NCBI GenBank assembly: GCA_030823965.1
Contig: JAVBYP010000239.1
Location: 1 to 7,249, forward strand
Reading direction: 5' to 3'
Length of the DNA: 7,249 nt
Origin: Sideroxydans sp.
GTDB lineage: Bacteria; Pseudomonadota; Gammaproteobacteria; Burkholderiales; Gallionellaceae
In this document: piece by piece, positions 6,246 through 7,249 of the stretch
Layout: each line of letters begins with the position of its first letter
Numbering within the stretch: the first letter of the stretch is position 1
The notes under the pieces: generated by a model
Database searches by the model: none
What the model saw: only the letters and a program-made list of their open reading frames with translations
Told to the model about the DNA's origin: nothing
Position numbers and translations under genes: made by a program

Positions 6246-7249
6246 TTACCAATGTAGCGTCCGCATGCGCGAACTCTTCTTCTGTTGATGCGATTGCATA
6301 CGTGCCACGACGTGGTCGAGCACGTCGATGGCATCGAGCACGAAGGGGCCCTTGTTGAGCATGATGCACTCGGCACGCTCGGCCATCGCCGCATCGGTCA
6401 CTTCTGCGCGTGATGGCATGTTCTCTTTTACCAGTCCTTCAAGTACCTGTGTCGCCCAGATGACTGGCACATGAGCGGACTCGCACAGCCACATGATCTC
6501 TTCCTGGGTCTCGGCGAGTTTCTCGTAGCCGATCTCGACCGCCAGATCGCCGCGCGCGATCATCACGCCGAAAGGGTGGGCACCCGCTCCACGTACGATG
6601 ATCTCGGGCAGGTTCTTCAATCCTTTTTTCGTCTCGATCTTGGCAACGATGCCGATCGTGCTCGCGTCGCGGTGTGCCAAGGCCTTGATGAGCACTTCCA
6701 TGTCGGTCGCAGACTGCACGAAGGAGTAGCCGACGATGTCCGCATGGGCGGCGACAAAATCAAGATCGTGCATATCCTTTGCGGTCAGTGCGGGCAGCGA
6801 CAGGTCGGTGTCGGGGAAATTCAGACCTTTCTCAGCCATCAATTTCGAACCCAAAGCTTTGGCACGAGTCACGCGCAACAGCACGCCTTCAGCGTCAATT
6901 GATTCCACGACGGTACTGATGTGACCATCGTCGATGAGCACGCGTTGTCCGGGTTTCAGGTGGTCGAGCACCGCAGGTTGGGCGCAAGCGATGTGGGCAG
7001 GGATGATGCTGTTATCGGCTTCGTCGATCTCGGCGGGTTCTCCGGGAGTGGCGGCGCGCGTCAACTTGAGCAGGTCGCCCTCGTGTAACAGAATGGTCAT
7101 CGGAGTCGCAGCGATAGCGCCAATGAACGTGGCGAACACAGGGTGACCGTGCTTGGAATGAGCGAGGTGCGAGAGCGAGAGGTTCTCCTCCAGATAGGCA
7201 GTGCCATCGCAAGAGGCGATGACCTCGAACTTGGAGAGCTTCTCGGTGA
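6246..7249 (-). CDS. Atypical pyruvate kinase lacking the C-terminal domain (5' end cut off by window)
   Basis: The last 333 residues of a pyruvate kinase-like protein; the N-terminus is outside the window, so the GTG at 7139 is internal, since the frame stays open to the window end. The family transfers phosphate from phosphoenolpyruvate to ADP, giving pyruvate and ATP. Seen in order (residues counted from that GTG codon): B-domain end with VLIDDG at 67-72; GLNFPDTDLSLPALTAKD at 105-122; catalytic KIE (K167, E169); metal-binding ARGD (D198); AT at 229-230; and SRAEVTDAAMAERAECIMLNKGP (243-265). Between KIE and ARGD there are about five more residues than in standard enzymes, the usual LSGETA is replaced by LNKGP, and the protein ends about 32 residues later. 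The roughly 110-residue C-terminal domain that binds allosteric effectors in E. coli PykF and PykA is therefore missing. I recall similar short forms in other bacteria, so this is probably a genuine subfamily rather than a broken gene. It leads a unit with folA and chaA. Confidence 0.85.
   Translation of the reverse strand, partial: TEKLSKFEVIASCDGTAYLEENLSLSHLAHSKHGHPVFATFIGAIAATPMTILLHEGDLLKLTRAATPGEPAEIDEADNSIIPAHIACAQPAVLDHLKPGQRVLIDDGHISTVVESIDAEGVLLRVTRAKALGSKLMAEKGLNFPDTDLSLPALTAKDMHDLDFVAAHADIVGYSFVQSATDMEVLIKALAHRDASTIGIVAKIETKKGLKNLPEIIVRGAGAHPFGVMIARGDLAVEIGYEKLAETQEEIMWLCESAHVPVIWATQVLEGLVKENMPSRAEVTDAAMAERAECIMLNKGPFVLDAIDVLDHVVARMQSHQQKKSSRMRTLHW

Noticed and set aside
6241..6369. 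Upstream extension of folA by 43 codons to an ATG at 6369
   Set aside because: The extra residues are Arg/His-rich, overlap the end of the pyruvate kinase gene in another frame and do not resemble any DHFR N-terminus; the DHFR fold begins right at the ATG at 6240.
7137..7139. GTG as the true start of the pyruvate kinase gene
   Set aside because: The frame stays open upstream to the window edge, the start would fall in the middle of the B domain, and the substrate-binding N-terminal barrel strands would be missing; the gene most likely begins outside the window.

Overview
This 7.2 kb window is a compact, moderately GC-rich bacterial chromosome segment in which every convincing gene lies on the minus strand. 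The protein families and their sequence style suggest a proteobacterium, most likely a betaproteobacterium; a Gallionellaceae/Nitrosomonadales relative is my guess from memory, not something the sequence proves. I see no mobile-element genes, RNA genes, CRISPR array or phage genes.

Read in the direction of transcription (right to left), the window opens with a 5'-truncated gene for an atypical pyruvate kinase that lacks the usual C-terminal regulatory domain. It is followed after 5 nt by folA (dihydrofolate reductase), whose stop overlaps the start of a ChaA/CaCA-family cation:proton antiporter as ATGA. These three genes look like one translationally coupled transcription unit. About 28 nt after the antiporter stop lies a perfect 16-17 bp inverted repeat, flanked on both sides by the same 7-bp direct repeat. 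It may be the transcript end, or a small inserted palindromic element.

Next comes a single large gene (1220 codons) for a membrane-anchored cyclic-di-GMP signalling protein. Its order is TM, DctB-like periplasmic Cache sensor, TM, PAS, GAF, PAS, GGDEF, EAL. Both enzymatic domains keep their catalytic residues and the cyclase keeps its inhibitory RxxD site. A 7-3-7 bp palindrome sits just upstream of its start and is a candidate operator.

The left end holds the first 271 codons of a U32-family protein that closely resembles RlhA (YdcP), the enzyme of 23S rRNA C2501 hydroxylation. It has four conserved-type cysteines and an apparently Shine-Dalgarno-less, possibly leaderless start.

The genes are mostly ordinary housekeeping and signalling functions. 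The most unusual items are the intergenic palindrome with its flanking repeat, the atypical pyruvate kinase grouped with folA and chaA, and the DctB-like sensor on the c-di-GMP enzyme. I found no convincing evidence for a wholly new system.
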